This document shows, one piece after another, positions 31,689 to 44,100 of a stretch of 64,000 nt of DNA; the first letter of the stretch is position 1, and each line of letters begins with the position of its first letter. The stretch comes from Hyaloperonospora brassicae (lineage: Eukaryota; Oomycota; Peronosporomycetes; Peronosporales; Peronosporaceae). Position numbers and translations under genes: made by a program. The notes beneath the pieces are model-generated. The model was not told where the DNA came from. It did not search any database and was given only the letters and a program-made list of their open reading frames with translations. The stretch lies in the NCBI GenBank assembly GCA_947650285.1, contig CANTFL010000740.1, forward strand, positions 124,001 through 188,000. The letters run 5' to 3'.

Positions 31689-34067
31689 ATACTCGACATC
31701 GACTCGAGTTACCCTTGCCGAGAGGCCCTGTCTGGATCGATGCAAAGTTGTTTGTTTATGGAGTGCAGCGCGTCGCATCGAAAGTACCTCGATCCAAGCG
31801 TGTGACGATAGACGTTTGACCGCTTTGCAGTCACTTGTGCACAGACATGAGGAGAGAAACTGCGGGACTGGTTTACAAGACACTGAAATGACGATGGCTT
31901 CGATGCTGGGTACAGCTGGAATGCAAGTGTCGACAGCAGCACGAGGCGTTGTCGACGGGTCGCTGCACGACTGTAAGCTTACACTGTGCCATCACTCCTA
32001 CACTCATGGCTGTCGAGCACCCAAACGTCTATATGGCAAAGAATCTATTGTCACAACCTTCACCTGCACTTCTGCTATCTACTTCCTCGAAGCACCAATA
32101 GCACTGTAAACCTGACATCGATCCGTGAAGCGAATAGCCCTTGCTCGGCCGCAGAAGCAAACTAGTAGATCAGCTTATCGCAAGCAAAATGTGCCGTCCA
32201 TCGCCTCTACGTTAAACGGAGATCGTATGCACAAAATCTATCGCCTTCTTCTTCATGGCCTGCAGAATACTGCTATTGAAACTGCATGCATCTAGCGATA
32301 TAAAACTCAGTCACTAGCTAGCGGTCATTGACGCTAACCGCTGTGTGTCTACCATCGCGTTCACAAGGCCTTCTACTCGCGTGTATCACTTTCCATCGCG
32401 CGCAAACCAATGACAATGATATCATCACGTGTAGCTTTACCCAGCATGAGTACTTCCGCCAACCTATTCTCGCATACTGGTAGTACCTGTCCTGACTGCA
32501 GCATTCGTACCTCTTCATCTCAACCACAGAGTGAACATGGGAGAATATGTGCTGTATGGGTGTGGCTCAGTGTGACACAAGAAGTAGTCCTCAATGCAAC
32601 ATGGACAATTCGTCCACTAGCGCTTTTGCATCGTTTCGTAGCAGGCGACTTGTTCAGTACACTCACCAGCATCCTAACTTCCTCAAACGGGCGGTTAAAT
32701 CAGAGGGTGTCAGTCAATAACAGCACATATTTGACTGTCTGATAAGCTCGAGAAGCGCATTCATCATCTAGATGGTCGACAGCTACATTCCGCGTATAAG
32801 TCAACGAGCCGGTCGCAACTACGTCCTTATTGACCTGACAGTCTACACCTAGTTTCCACGTATAGCCCCTCGACATCTCGGTAGTCAACGTATCTGTCGC
32901 TGCGTTGGCTTCGCGACAAAGAACTGAAAGTCGCAGTGCAAATCGTTGAGCTCGAGACGTCCCATTGCTGTGTCCACTCACCGACTTGTGCACTTCCGAC
33001 TGTGGTCACCGCAGTCGTCGTTGTTGCAGTGCCCACTGACACTAGTCATTGCCCTTACACTTAGTCTCAAGGGAATGGTGTAGCCTCGACGTCAAACTCG
33101 AACCGTTGCCCAGGCGACACTTTTCTCCTCACGAGTGAGGCAGCACGTGAGCCTACTGGTCGACTCCGGCATGCGCCTCGTTTTGTAGCTCGACTTCGAC
33201 TGATCGTCGGTGCCATAAGGTCGCAAATCTGGATCTACTGTGGCACAGAGCGACTGCGTTTCGCTGGTTCTTCCGCACACAACCATCTGTGCTATGTGGC
33301 AACACTGACGTCAAGCGTGGAGTGGAAGCTCACACCGTCAGCCGTACGGCCTGGTGTTTGACACCCGTCTTTGACATCCTCCGCATCTTCGGACAGTCGC
33401 GAATGGACCTACTCGAAAGACGAGTTCGTGTATCGCGTGCGAGTGTCACAGAGGTTGGCTCACTGTAAGCACTGAGACTATTCAAGAGGAGATTTGATGC
33501 CATCCATTAGTATCACGCAGCAGGCAGTCGGGCATCAAAGCCAAAGCTAAGCTCGAGCCAATGGCCTGGCGGACAATCTAGGGGCTCCGACGCTGCTTCA
33601 CTTCAAGGATGCACGTTGCCGAGCAGACAATCGTTTTTCGTGTGACACCGGATGTGTAAAGGAAGGAATGTGCAGTGTACAGTTTGCTTTCAGCGTTGGC
33701 TCAACACAACCACCAAAGGTCTTGGGACTTGGGATATGCTCGTGATAGGAGAGCGCTCGACCGACACGTCCGACGTCCTGTATAGGCTCACTACCATATC
33801 TGTCGATCGCCATCAACTCGGTGCCAAACGCCTTCGTCGACGGTTCCGTAAGTAAAGAAGAAGCCGTCCGACATGATCTGCCACGCTGGACTTCGTAGCC
33901 TCTTTGTCCGCATGGCTTGTCACTGCAACTGAAACTGCTCGTCGACCAGGTGCGCCTGCTCACCAGCTGGTTGTTGGAATTGTTGGAAGGTGAGTGGTGA
34001 GGGAGGAGCGAGCGAGGGAATGCAGAAGTGTGAGGTGGGAATGAAAACCAGAAAGAACCAGAGAGAA
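31689..34067. other. Intergenic, no assigned gene
   Basis: GC content is coding-like and several frames of 60-110 codons exist on both strands (for example plus 32410-32742, minus 32700-32993 and a minus stretch near 32360-32510 reading VLPVCENRLAEVLML). They do not join into one gene with plausible introns and I recognise no family. A decayed or unusual minus-strand gene is possible. Confidence 0.2.
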
Positions 34068-34118
34068 CCAGAGGGAGAGAGAACCGGAGAGAGAGAGAAC
34101 CGGAGAGAGAGAGAGAAC
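34068..34118. repeat. GA-rich simple repeat
   Basis: GAGAGAGAACCG-type repeats about 150 bases before the effector start. Confidence 0.6.
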
Positions 34119-34258
34119 TCACAGACATACGCACTTGAGCTTTGTCGGTCATTGCAGCATCGACCGCCGATCTCCCTCGTGAGATATAAACGGATTACCG
34201 TAGTGACACCGTCTCGCTCCGCTTGTCCCCCGATCCGTTCCGACGAGAGGACGACCTC

Positions 34259-34969
34259 ATGTTTCGAACTGCTTTATGTTTGGTGCTCGTTTGCCACGTC
34301 CTCTTGGCCACAGTCGAATGTGTCAACGGGTTCGCTTCGGACGACGCGCGAGCCGCTGCCGAAAGCATGACGCACGCGGACAAGACGACCCGCAGTCTCC
34401 AGGCAGCAGAGGCTGCAAAGGAGACGTTGCACGATGAACGGGAGGAGCACGAGGAAAGGGCACCACAGAGCGTGGTTGCCATTGTCGAAGGAGGAAGCCC
34501 TGTACTGACGAAAGCTGCGGAAGTAAAGGCTGAGGTCGCGGCGGAGGTGGAGAGTTTGGCGAAAGACAAGGGCCTGGTCGACGAGGCAACGGTCAATAAG
34601 TTCAAGACGGCCGTGTCGGGTGATGATGGCTTTCTCAATGCGGTGGCTACAGATGAGCGGGCCAAAAGACTCATGGCCGAGGGACAAACTGCCGAGGTCC
34701 CTGCAAAGGCTGAGACTGTGGGAACGAGTAAGGTCAAGGTCTTCGAGACCAAAGCTGATGCACTGAAGGAATCGAAAAAGTACACTGGAGAACCATCCCG
34801 ATGGGACGAGACGCTGAAACAATATACGGCGTCCAGTGCGAGGATCAAGAAGTTGGAAGACCGTATCGTGCTTAAGGTGTTTCTAATTACGCAGATCATT
34901 ACGCTTTCAATAATCTTGGGCATTGCTGCTATAGCTTCCGCTTTTAAACAGCGCAACGAGGCACACTAG
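34259..34969 (+). CDS. RXLR-like secreted effector candidate with C-terminal membrane anchor
   Basis: Single-exon frame of 236 codons. I choose the ATG at 34259, because a signal peptide follows at once (MFRTALCLVLVCHVLLATVEC, h-region 5-19, cleavage about 21-24); the in-frame ATG at 34223 would add twelve charged residues. Residues 45-48 are RSLQ, a degenerate RXLR, and 59-67 hold a DER...EER acidic motif, the arrangement known to mark oomycete proteins delivered into host cells. The middle (70-200) is helical and rich in Ala, Lys and Glu without a WY motif that I can see. Residues 207-229 form one hydrophobic helix followed by KQRNEAH, so the mature protein may be membrane-anchored by its C-terminus. 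A TATAAA-like box lies at 34194-34199. Frame is intact. The host target is unknown. Confidence 0.65.
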   Translation: MFRTALCLVLVCHVLLATVECVNGFASDDARAAAESMTHADKTTRSLQAAEAAKETLHDEREEHEERAPQSVVAIVEGGSPVLTKAAEVKAEVAAEVESLAKDKGLVDEATVNKFKTAVSGDDGFLNAVATDERAKRLMAEGQTAEVPAKAETVGTSKVKVFETKADALKESKKYTGEPSRWDETLKQYTASSARIKKLEDRIVLKVFLITQIITLSIILGIAAIASAFKQRNEAH

Positions 34970-36137
34970 CCTAGGCTGAGCTGTATGCCTAAATATACAC
35001 ACGCGCGTTGTGTAAATGTAATTGGCTGGCTGTCTGGTGATGATGATCTTTCGTATCGTTTTGTTGGGTCTGTGTGTGTTTTTTTGTTGTGCAGTCAGTC
35101 GTGTCCAGTCGTACAAGAAGTGCGTCGCAAAGTGGGAGGAACTCGACCTACGTTTTGTGCGAACGGCCTTTGCAGCGCGATGAGACTGTCCGGGCAAAAC
35201 GAGCAGAAGTTGTCGTCAAAGGGAGTAAAAGGCGTCGTTCGGCTCTTCCAACATTTGTCTGGCACAATCGGGGCCATGCAGTAGTAGACCGACATTGAGC
35301 ATGCGTGAAAGACGACATCGTATCGTCAGAAACTGCAGAACTGCGTCGTCATTGTCGGTGCGCATGCGAACTCACTCGATCATCAAACGCCACCGTCTCA
35401 ATCACACAGGTCTGATGAGCATGGAATGCCAGACGTGTTATGGTAATTTATTGTATACCTTGCTGTGCATTGGTTGGTCTTCGAGAAAGTGTGACGTTTC
35501 TTTTTGTTTTTTGGGCTCATACGATCTTCTTACACGAAATTAACCACCGTGCGCACCACCTGTAATCTGTAACTTTTTTTTCGGTGGCCAAATTGTTTTA
35601 TTAGAGAAAATATATATTTCATCGCCGTTCCGCAACCAAAATCGCCTTTTCCAACGACCCTGTCGCACTGCACACAAAAAACGCTTTTTTGCATGTTTCC
35701 AACATCAAACAATGTACCAATCAGTCAACAATCACCAACACGCCGCGACCCAACGAAAGGCTGCAGCAACTGCAATTATATGATGGCTGTTGCTGCGCCC
35801 GCTGTGTCATCTAAATTCAGTATAATTCTAGAGCCAAAAAGGGCTTCTGGAAGAGACTATCACTGCGGCCGGCCATCACATCATTATACCCCAGCTTCCA
35901 TTGCGACTTGACCTTCATCAAAATGTTCAGAAGCGAATCGATATGACATGCCTGAAAAATTGTACCTGCACGTTATAAGGCCTAAAGCAGATGGTCCTAA
36001 TAACCCCTGCATCCGTTTCTCTCACTACAGTCCGCCGCTATGCTAAATATTGCATCCGGTACATGAACATATATCACATGATCCTGACTAGAAAGGCTGC
36101 TGAATACGCCGTAGAGAAAAATCGGTCGCAACGTAGG
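34970..36137. other. Intergenic; one possible terminal exon at 35095-35183
   Basis: After a pyrimidine-rich stretch with acceptor GTTGTGCAG, plus-strand codons 35097-35183 read SRVQSYKKCVAKWEELDL then RFVRTAFAAR and a TGA. It looks like the end of a small helical protein, but no upstream exon is evident. The rest (35184-36137) holds only short unsupported frames. Confidence 0.2.
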
Positions 36138-36600
36138 TAAAACGGGGTTAGCCCGTTATATAAAATTGATACGAATGTATCAATTTTTGGGTATTATCTT
36201 TTCAAATGATATTCAATTGACGTTAATCGGAATGAGGTAATGTTGGCAGAATATTACCACCGAAAGTAATACTCGTGGTTGCTCCACTTATTGGTTGATG
36301 TACACGGTACATTAACTAAATCAACCACCAATTGATGCTGAACGCGAGCAATGGGTGGCACGCAAGAAACCTACATATGAGACGGTAGTTTATATAATTA
36401 GAAGATGAAGAAAAATGATCTACAAAAGAAACATACCTATATTGAATAACAGTTCTGCTTTTCCTCAGACAGAGCCTTCGTGTCCTGTTTGCTTCGGTTG
36501 CGCTTCCTCGCCACGTGTACGTGACGTCAGGACAACGCAGCCTTGTGTAGAGGCTACACAAGTTCTTGCCAGTCATCTGGCAAGAGCGTGCTCTGTTACA
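36138..36600 (+). repeat. Solo LTR of element A family, plus orientation
   Basis: 463 bp from TAAAACGGGG (TGTAAC with two changes) to TGTTACA. Flanks GTAGG and GTAAG could be a target duplication with one mismatch. It contains strong hairpins: ATTGATAC/GTATCAAT near 36165, CTTGTGTAG/CTACACAAG near 36542, and CTTGCCAG/CTGGCAAG near 36565. Confidence 0.8.
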
Positions 36601-37948
36601 GTAAGGTCCCGAATACAATCAAAACGGATGTAAACCTTTTCGCTTTTGCCACTTAGTGTACTTTGCATTAGTTTTGACAAAACGTGGCAGGTATTAATGA
36701 ATTTAAAGAATAGCCTGCCTCGTTTACAGCGAATAGAATACATAAAAACGCAAAACGATGCCATTTAGGGTGAGGACAAATTGTACACTTTAAGACTGCA
36801 AAAATGATTCTTTTACGCTATTTCCTCTACTTTTCATATTTGTTATTGCATGTTCAAATTTTCATAATATAAAAAAATACGTCTTCGTGGGAATGTATAA
36901 AGCAGCCAAATGTGGTCTGCCGGGAGCCAAAATTGATGAAATACTTCGATTTTTAGGGGCCTGCAACTTAGGAACCCGCATTTACCACTCACTTTTCGCC
37001 AAACACCACACACCTTCTGTAACCATTTGGTATTGTGTAAAACATTGTCCTACGTCGATTGGGAACATGCGCTTTGGGTTAATGCGAGTCCAACTGGCGG
37101 ACGACAATGTGATCACGGATGGTTGTGACACCAAGGTTGCAGTTGTGAAAGCTTCTAGATGCGAAATTCTAAAAGCTAGTATATACATATTTGCAGTACT
37201 ACAACAAGTAGGTGAGCCCGACAGAGACAGCTAAACAATAATTCACTTTCCATTTTGTACTGCAGAAGACAAGCGCGGGTCACTAAGTGCTAAACCTTCC
37301 AATCTAGAAAACCCTGAATTCTCATCTTGCTCTTTTGTTAGCTGAATGTAAAATATATAAAGATTTTTAAATGAAGCGCAATATGTACGCGGTATTACTA
37401 AGTTGTTTAAAAGCAGACATATATATAGATGATTTTTAGTATTTGCTGTAAATGATTGACTCTCCACAAGCGCTACCATAACCATGTACTGATTTTACAA
37501 ATTTTAACCCAAGTGCATCAATTTGTCCTCACTACAGAGAGCATATAAGGTTTTCAATGCAGTCACTGCGGGAGTTAGAAGAGATTGCCTACTCTCTTCC
37601 GTTGTGTCATGCTTCTCCGAACTTACTGCTTTGGCGTACAGGCCGCAAAGACTATATTACAAGGTTTAAACTGCGATAGATTCCGATGAGTGGAACTTTG
37701 CGATTGGCTTCCAGCAGTTGATGCCCCAGAGCACCAATAGGACGCCCGCGGCCACGCCGGACAGACGGATTGAAGACTTCCGCTGTCAGTAGCATATCTA
37801 GGCGACCGGGGACAACTTGCTGTCCGTACGAGGTTCCCTCATCAACAATTTATTGGATGCGCTTCATTCTCACCCGATTGATGTGGGTGTGCTACATACA
37901 TTACCTCTTTTCGAGGAGGCTGCATCACCACTAGTGTGAAGCAGTAGG
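36601..37948. other. Spacer between inverted solo LTRs
   Basis: Contains a 115-codon plus frame at 36887-37234 (MYKAAKCGLPGAKIDEILRF...) and, near 37810-37940, a coding-like stretch reading LSVRGSLINNLLDALHSH and EEAASPLV that ends at the second LTR. I recognise neither. The latter may be the end of a host gene relic. Confidence 0.2.
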
Positions 37949-38412
37949 TGTAACACGGCACGCTTCTTGCCAGATGACTGGCAAGACCTTGTGTAGACTC
38001 TACACAAGGCTGCGTGCTCCTGACGTCACGTACACGTGGCGAGGAAGCGCAACTGAAGCAAACAGGACACGAAGGCTCTGTCTGAGGAAAAGCAGAACTG
38101 TTATTCAATATAGGTATGTTTCTTTTGTAGATCATTTTTCTTCATCTTCTAATTATATAAACTACCGTCTCATATGTAGGTTTCTTGCGTGCCACCCATT
38201 GCTCGCGTCCAGCATCAATTGGTGGTTGATTTAGTTAATGTACCGTGTACATCAACCAATAAGTGGAGCAACCACGAGTATTACTTTCGGTGGTAATATT
38301 CTGCCAACATTACCTCATTCCGATTAACGTCAATTGAATATCATTTGAAAAGATAATACCCATAAATCGATACATTCGTATCAATTCCATGTACGGGACT
38401 CACCCCGTTACA
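37949..38412 (-). repeat. Solo LTR of element A family, minus orientation
   Basis: 464 bp with perfect ends (TGTAACGG...GTTACA read on the minus strand). Flanks GTAGG and ATAGG suggest a target duplication with one mismatch. Highly similar to 36138-36600 in inverted orientation. Confidence 0.85.
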
Positions 38413-39489
38413 ATAGGTCCATGCTGATGTAAGTGGTGTTCTAAACTTGAAGTTTGTGCAGTTAACCACAGATCGTTCATTTGAACGCGAGCGAGATCAG
38501 TATTAGCGTGTTAGTCATAATTTTTTAATCAGCCGATCACAATATTTTAAAATGGAGGGTGAGTGGTGGTATCGAAAAGTGAGTGGTGAAAAGCGGCTCC
38601 AATAACTTCGCAATCAATTTGCCAAATCAAAATTCGAGGCGTTACAAACAAAGCTAGTAGCATACTGTAGTCACCTATGGTATTAGATTTATTTTTACAG
38701 AAGTATGGGGTAAGGAGTAGCTGAGTGACAGAGGTCAGAAAATGTTACAGGTTATAGATGTGGCAAACTATATGTTGTAGCCTTAGCCATGATGCAGCAC
38801 CGGAGGATCCAATGGCTGACCAGGCTAACACCAGTAGAGCCTGTTGACTCTTTCTGTTCATGCTCGAGTACTTACATACATACTATAACCATAATGCATA
38901 GTCAGATGTTTAAAACTATCCAACCTGAATAGCAACGCCGGGGAAAATCGAGTGCGGTAGTTGTGTAAGGCTAGATGCTGTCAGTAACGCTCTCGGGGTT
39001 GTCTTATTGGGCTACCACGACCCAGTAGACAGACTTGCACCATTGTTTGTATCTCCTACGTCCGCTCCGGCGGTCAATGCTTCAATAGTTTGACGTCGAG
39101 CCGGCACGTGGTCACACATATCCCCTTGCAGACCGCTTGCGCGATCCCTTCAACTGACTTTGCGTCGGGCCGAAGCAGTGAAGCGTGGCGAGGGGAAGGC
39201 GCCAATTGTAAAATCTTCCCCTGCATGGCCCCTTGCGCGGTCCTCAGTACTTGGACTGTGCGACCGCCAAAGCGGCGACACGTTGCTCGGGGACTACCTC
39301 CCTTCTCCATACCACTCCATAAGAGCCGCTCGCGCGACCCGTCGGTCTTATACTCCCAAATTCTATTCTGCGAAATTAACTTGGTCGAGGCAGAACTTAG
39401 ACTTTCTCGAACATCAAGGAGAAGGATCTGCTTCATTATGGCCGCTGCTGTAAAGGTAAAGATTGACGTGAGCTGAACCGTAAAAAAAT
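38413..39489. other. No recognised gene
   Basis: At 39074-39493 two frames of 130-140 codons overlap on opposite strands; neither has a recognisable domain and both may be chance products of a GC-rich stretch. The rest is empty. Confidence 0.2.
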
Positions 39490-41100
39490 TCAAGATGGTA
39501 TACGTACAGCAGCAAGCGATCCGTCATTTACAGTGTACTGCACAACCAGACGGAGCTTGCCGTTGTGAAGCACGCAGGTAACACGCGCGGGCGTCCACCC
39601 ATATGGCAGTGCTACCGAAGTTCGTGGAACTTGTCGACACCTTTGACGACCACATCAAGAATTCTATTCAGGTATTCCACCCGTTGTGAAACGGCTTGGA
39701 ACGACAACGAACCCTAGTCGACTGCAGAATGCCGTGTGATGGTTTTGCTGGTTTCGTTGGTTTCGTTGAAGCGTAACCTTATTTTGGTTCGCGTGGTGTC
39801 GTCACCATCGCGTGTCATCGAGTCAGAAAGCCAACAGGTGCGACGCTGTGATCGGCATGTGACCAACGCGACGATATGTACCCTACATGCTCTTTCTATG
39901 CCTCAATGATAAGTCCTTTGATATATCCGAAACATCAACTACATATCCGCAAAGGACTCTGTAAGATCACGAAAGGGTTGATGAGCTGTAGATCGAAGTT
40001 TGTGCCGGTGCGGCAGAGTCGGTGATGGTTCGTATACAGCAGTTACTACCAGTGCGTCGGTCGTCAATCTCACACGAAGAATAAAAGTCATGCAAGCTTG
40101 AAACTAGCATGGCTGAGTCAAGTCTGCGAATGTAGATGCCTCCAGTAAGCGCTTCTTGTATCGCCGATTGATAGTGAGGTGGCTCCTACACAATACAGGA
40201 GCCTCACGACACCTCAATGCCTTCTCCTCTATTCTGCGTACGAGTTGCGTACGAGTTGAGTTTGTAGTCTATGAGGGCTCGAAAATGGGGTGCACACGAG
40301 GTGCAATCGGAGCAAGTGGTGACACTCAGACGACTCTTTGGTCATCCACAACGCGCGCACCAGTGCCGGCGTTTGTTTTTGAGTGGACGGTAGCGGGTGA
40401 AGGTCCGAGCGTGCCTAATCGGTCGATCTATGTAATATTTCAGCCTCCGTATCGGTGGCGAAAGGCTTAGAAGATGGGGTTCCTGCAATAGCCGCGCAGA
40501 TCATCATGCGATCACTCAGAAAAACAATGACACTTCCTTCACAAACTGCTTCCATACACAGTTGCAGGCTGATATTTCAGAGCGATGCGCATGGACCCTC
40601 ACTGAACCAGTTACACCTGATACGAGGCTGTTACGTTTTTTAAACACTTACGGGCGATGTCACGGTGTGGCATGACTGAGATGCGGCGACTCAGGTCCCG
40701 CTGGCGCGGGTACAGGACCATCACAAGATATCGATGCTCTGTGCGTTTCCCCACAACCTGGACGAGAAGGGTGTCACTGAGGCGTAGATGCGGTCGAATA
40801 GCAAGTATACAAATCGGAGTTAGCGATGGTTTACATTTGCTTCGTCGGCCATTTATCTCTCCAGCATTCTCCGGCCAAGTCATAGGCGGACCTACAGACT
40901 CGAGTACGAGGTCTTCGAACAAAATTGAAACAGAAGCCACAACGCCACCCATTCCTCTGTCGGAAGGTGTGCTAGTGGGTCGGAAAGCGTGAATGGGTAG
41001 TATCGGAGAGACACGTGGAGGCCAATTTGTTGAGTGCAACGACAGCAAATTATATGAAGAACTTGCAGCACAGACAGAGTAATGGGAGGCAAGTCAGCTC
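39490..41100 (-). CDS. Unidentified intron-containing gene or relic
   Basis: Several minus-strand stretches look like exons. At 40653-40980 a frame reads VLESVGPPMTWPENAGEI, LAIRPHLRLSDTLLVQVVG and VMVLYPRQRDLSRRI; it is preceded by an acceptor (CCGACAG, 40990) and followed by a consensus donor GTAAGT at 40651-40646. Near 40440-40570 is EGSVIVFLSDRMMICAAIAG. Near 39970-40200 is a 70-codon open stretch (GGIYIRRLDSAMLVSSLHDF). At the 3' end is a frame reading VTCVLHNGKLRLVVQYTVND and IPS with stop at 39492-39490. I could not join them all in one frame, so it may be decayed. Family unknown. Confidence 0.3.
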
Positions 41101-44100
41101 ACCAGACTGAAAACTGGGCGAATGTCCAGCTCCGACGCACTTGAGGGGACCTAACGTATGAAGCTCACACCATGAAGTCATGAGGATTATACTAGGCATG
41201 CGTACATCGACATGGCCATACATCTACATCACACACTGGGTGGACCTGTCTGGACGCTAGAGCTGTGGAGAACATTCTTGCAGCCGTAAGACTACTAGGC
41301 GTGTCATGCAATCCGATGATGATAAGTCGATGTTTCTGACAGCCACAACAATGTCACGTGGACTCACCACAAGAGCATGATTTCCATCAAACACAGGCAG
41401 TATCGGAAACGATTCCCTGTAGAAGGACGAGAGCGTATCATCATTTGTGAAAGAAAAGGCAGTGCTCCTACTGGACTGGCCACAATATGCTCGCTGGGTT
41501 GTTGCGCGCAGGAGTAGGACGAAAAGCCTATGCTGTAAGAGTAGTGCCCATAACTAAGCGGCATAATCTCCTGGCGCTTCCAGCCGAGAACTCCACAAGC
41601 CATGCCTCGAAGTTAGATAGCAGGCATGACCCAAAGTGCTCAGCAATGACCTGCTTCAGAGTCATAAATCATGTGTTGTATTGATTTACCCCAATATTCA
41701 CTTCGTTGGGGCCATGTGCGTCGCTTTGGGTTTCTTCCATTTGTTTTACACATCTGTCTAATGCAATTGATGGACAGTATACCACGGAGCTCATCGAATC
41801 TGTCTTCACACAACGATTGACGGTCAATCTAGGCTCTGTGATTCACACTCTTGTACGAATGATTGCTGGTTGGACTATCATATGGATGGCTATCGTTCAG
41901 CTTTCAACCTTCTTTCTATCGCTCGGCGAAGTGTTGGCCAGCGACCGTTTCTTCAGCTAACCTTCGCTTGTAAACCTGTCGCTCCCGGTCATGCTCTGCG
42001 GACCGCGACTCAGCAAGGCCTCCAGTAGTAGGAGTACTACATGGAGCTCATGTGTTGTAATGGCGCTATGCCACAATCTGAAATAGGGGAAGTACCACGA
42101 GACGGGCCTACAGAGTCGGTAGAGAACGAATCGACACCTTTGCACCTACTGACTGCATGTCTAACGAACCGGTAGAGAGGTATAGATCCCTGCAGTATAT
42201 CAAAAGCGCACTCGATGACCTGTGCTTACAGGTAAAGCTGATGCCGTCGACAAAGTGTGGCGACTGATCCGTCAATCGGACAAGACCCTTCTTTTTTTTG
42301 TCTCCCTTCTTACCTCAGAGCTCGCATTGCACTCGGCCGTCGAAGCGCGACCACGTTGCTGAACATGGGAACGTTTTGTACGAAACAGAATTGTCAATGT
42401 ATTACTGGTAAGATCGACGTCGAGCTCATGTGCAGCAATAGTAGAGTTGTTGCTAATTCGAACACTGCCAAGTGCTTCTCCAAATATAGAGACGGTGTCA
42501 GTCTGATGAACTTTCGGTCATTTCGAACCGTATTATCGCGATTGCATGACGATTGCATGTCAGTTGCACGTTGCAATCGTTTGATCGTGAATCTGGTCAA
42601 ATGCTCACGCACCATCTCAGCGCATTGTATAGTTATCTCGTTGCGTGCATCAAGGTATGTGTGGTTGATGCCGAATGCTATATTCTAGAAGTGCTATTGT
42701 CACCGAATACGTATACAAGCACAAATGCAGCTTGACAATTGGTTTGATTGCATGAGAAGTAATTCTTCTTTGTATGAGCCTTATATGTGTCAGAGAACAA
42801 ATTCGTCATGCTGAGTTCCTGATGCATTGCATGTCGTTTATGTGTTACGAAAATCACAATCAGAGCACTGTATGACAAAATCAGCTTCTTGTGCAGACAT
42901 TCTTCGGTTCATAACATTTGAATTCCTACAAAATTTGCAGACAAACTATCTTGTACACCACCTGAATAAATACAAGCCTCGTATTAAATGGAATCAAATG
43001 GACACTACACCGCTGCTTCGACATAGCACAGTGGCCAGTCAAGCCAATATGCCTTACGTGAACGCTAAGCTGATACCCGCAACATTTGTCAAAAACTGAG
43101 ATAAAGCAAATACACAGAATGAATGAAATGAACACAGAATGATTTGCATGACGCAACATTTTTGCGAACAGAATTTACGGAAGCTTATCACCGCCTGCTT
43201 CTGCTAGATAGAAAGATGATTCTCGATCATGTACCACACAGCACATCAATACAAAACATTTGCTTGCGACGTCTTCGACAGGCTTAAACAGGTTTGGAGG
43301 CACCCACATCTAAACACTGAATAGCACTGCATGTGCCAGATGAAGCGTGTGATAGTAAAGCTAAGGTGTAAATGAAGCGCGAGTGATCGCACATGCGAAG
43401 ACTACTCATCTGCACGTGAAATATCCTGGAGGCGCGTATGCGATACGTGCTGACATCGTTGAATTTATATTTGTGTAAATGTTTGCACGTTGCTTGTTTG
43501 AAAAAGAAGGAGGGGTATGCCAAAGAAGACGGCAATTTGATCTTCACGACAAGCCCCGCAGGTATGAGATCATTTCTGCTGTCAAGCAGGACTTCATCGC
43601 TCTATATAACAAACTGGGTCTAGTGCTGTAGTCACGACCGATTGCAATACAATGGATACATGCGCGAAGTAGTTCGCGTTAGATGTATGCCGTCAAAAAG
43701 GATAGCGAGATGGGTGTTTAGTGTGGCAATTGGTACGCAATGGTCAGTCGACAAAAAGAGCAAGCAACTTCCACATAGATCCGCGAGCCTAATGTAAGGA
43801 AGAAACAGTGCAATCAGTTTGCTTGTTGCTGCCGTAATGAACGGAGAGTGGCCGATATTCACAATCAATACATATCTTTGCTTGTAGGAAACGACGTGTG
43901 GTGCGCGCTTGCATCGGCCTATCTCGAGCTGTGAATAGCTAGCTGCAAATGGCCTCATATGTATCCAACATACGTGTTGATGCAAGTGGGCCGAATAGCA
44001 TATTGGAGTGCCAGCGTCAAGAATTGAGCCACGTTTCCACATCTCATAGTTTTGGCCACGGATGTGTTTGTAAGACTCCTATATCTCAATTCGGACGGGT

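Noticed and set aside
33598..34152. 184-codon minus-strand frame
   Set aside because: Much of it is translated GA/CT simple repeat, and the rest shows no domain.
34195..34956. A 253-codon minus-strand frame opposite the effector gene
   Set aside because: It mirrors the codons of the plus-strand gene, is Ser/Ala-rich low-complexity, and lacks signal peptide and domain. The plus strand has the coherent effector architecture.
39074..39493. Two opposite-strand frames of about 130-140 codons
   Set aside because: Neither shows a domain, signal peptide or splice context; probably chance open frames in GC-richer DNA.
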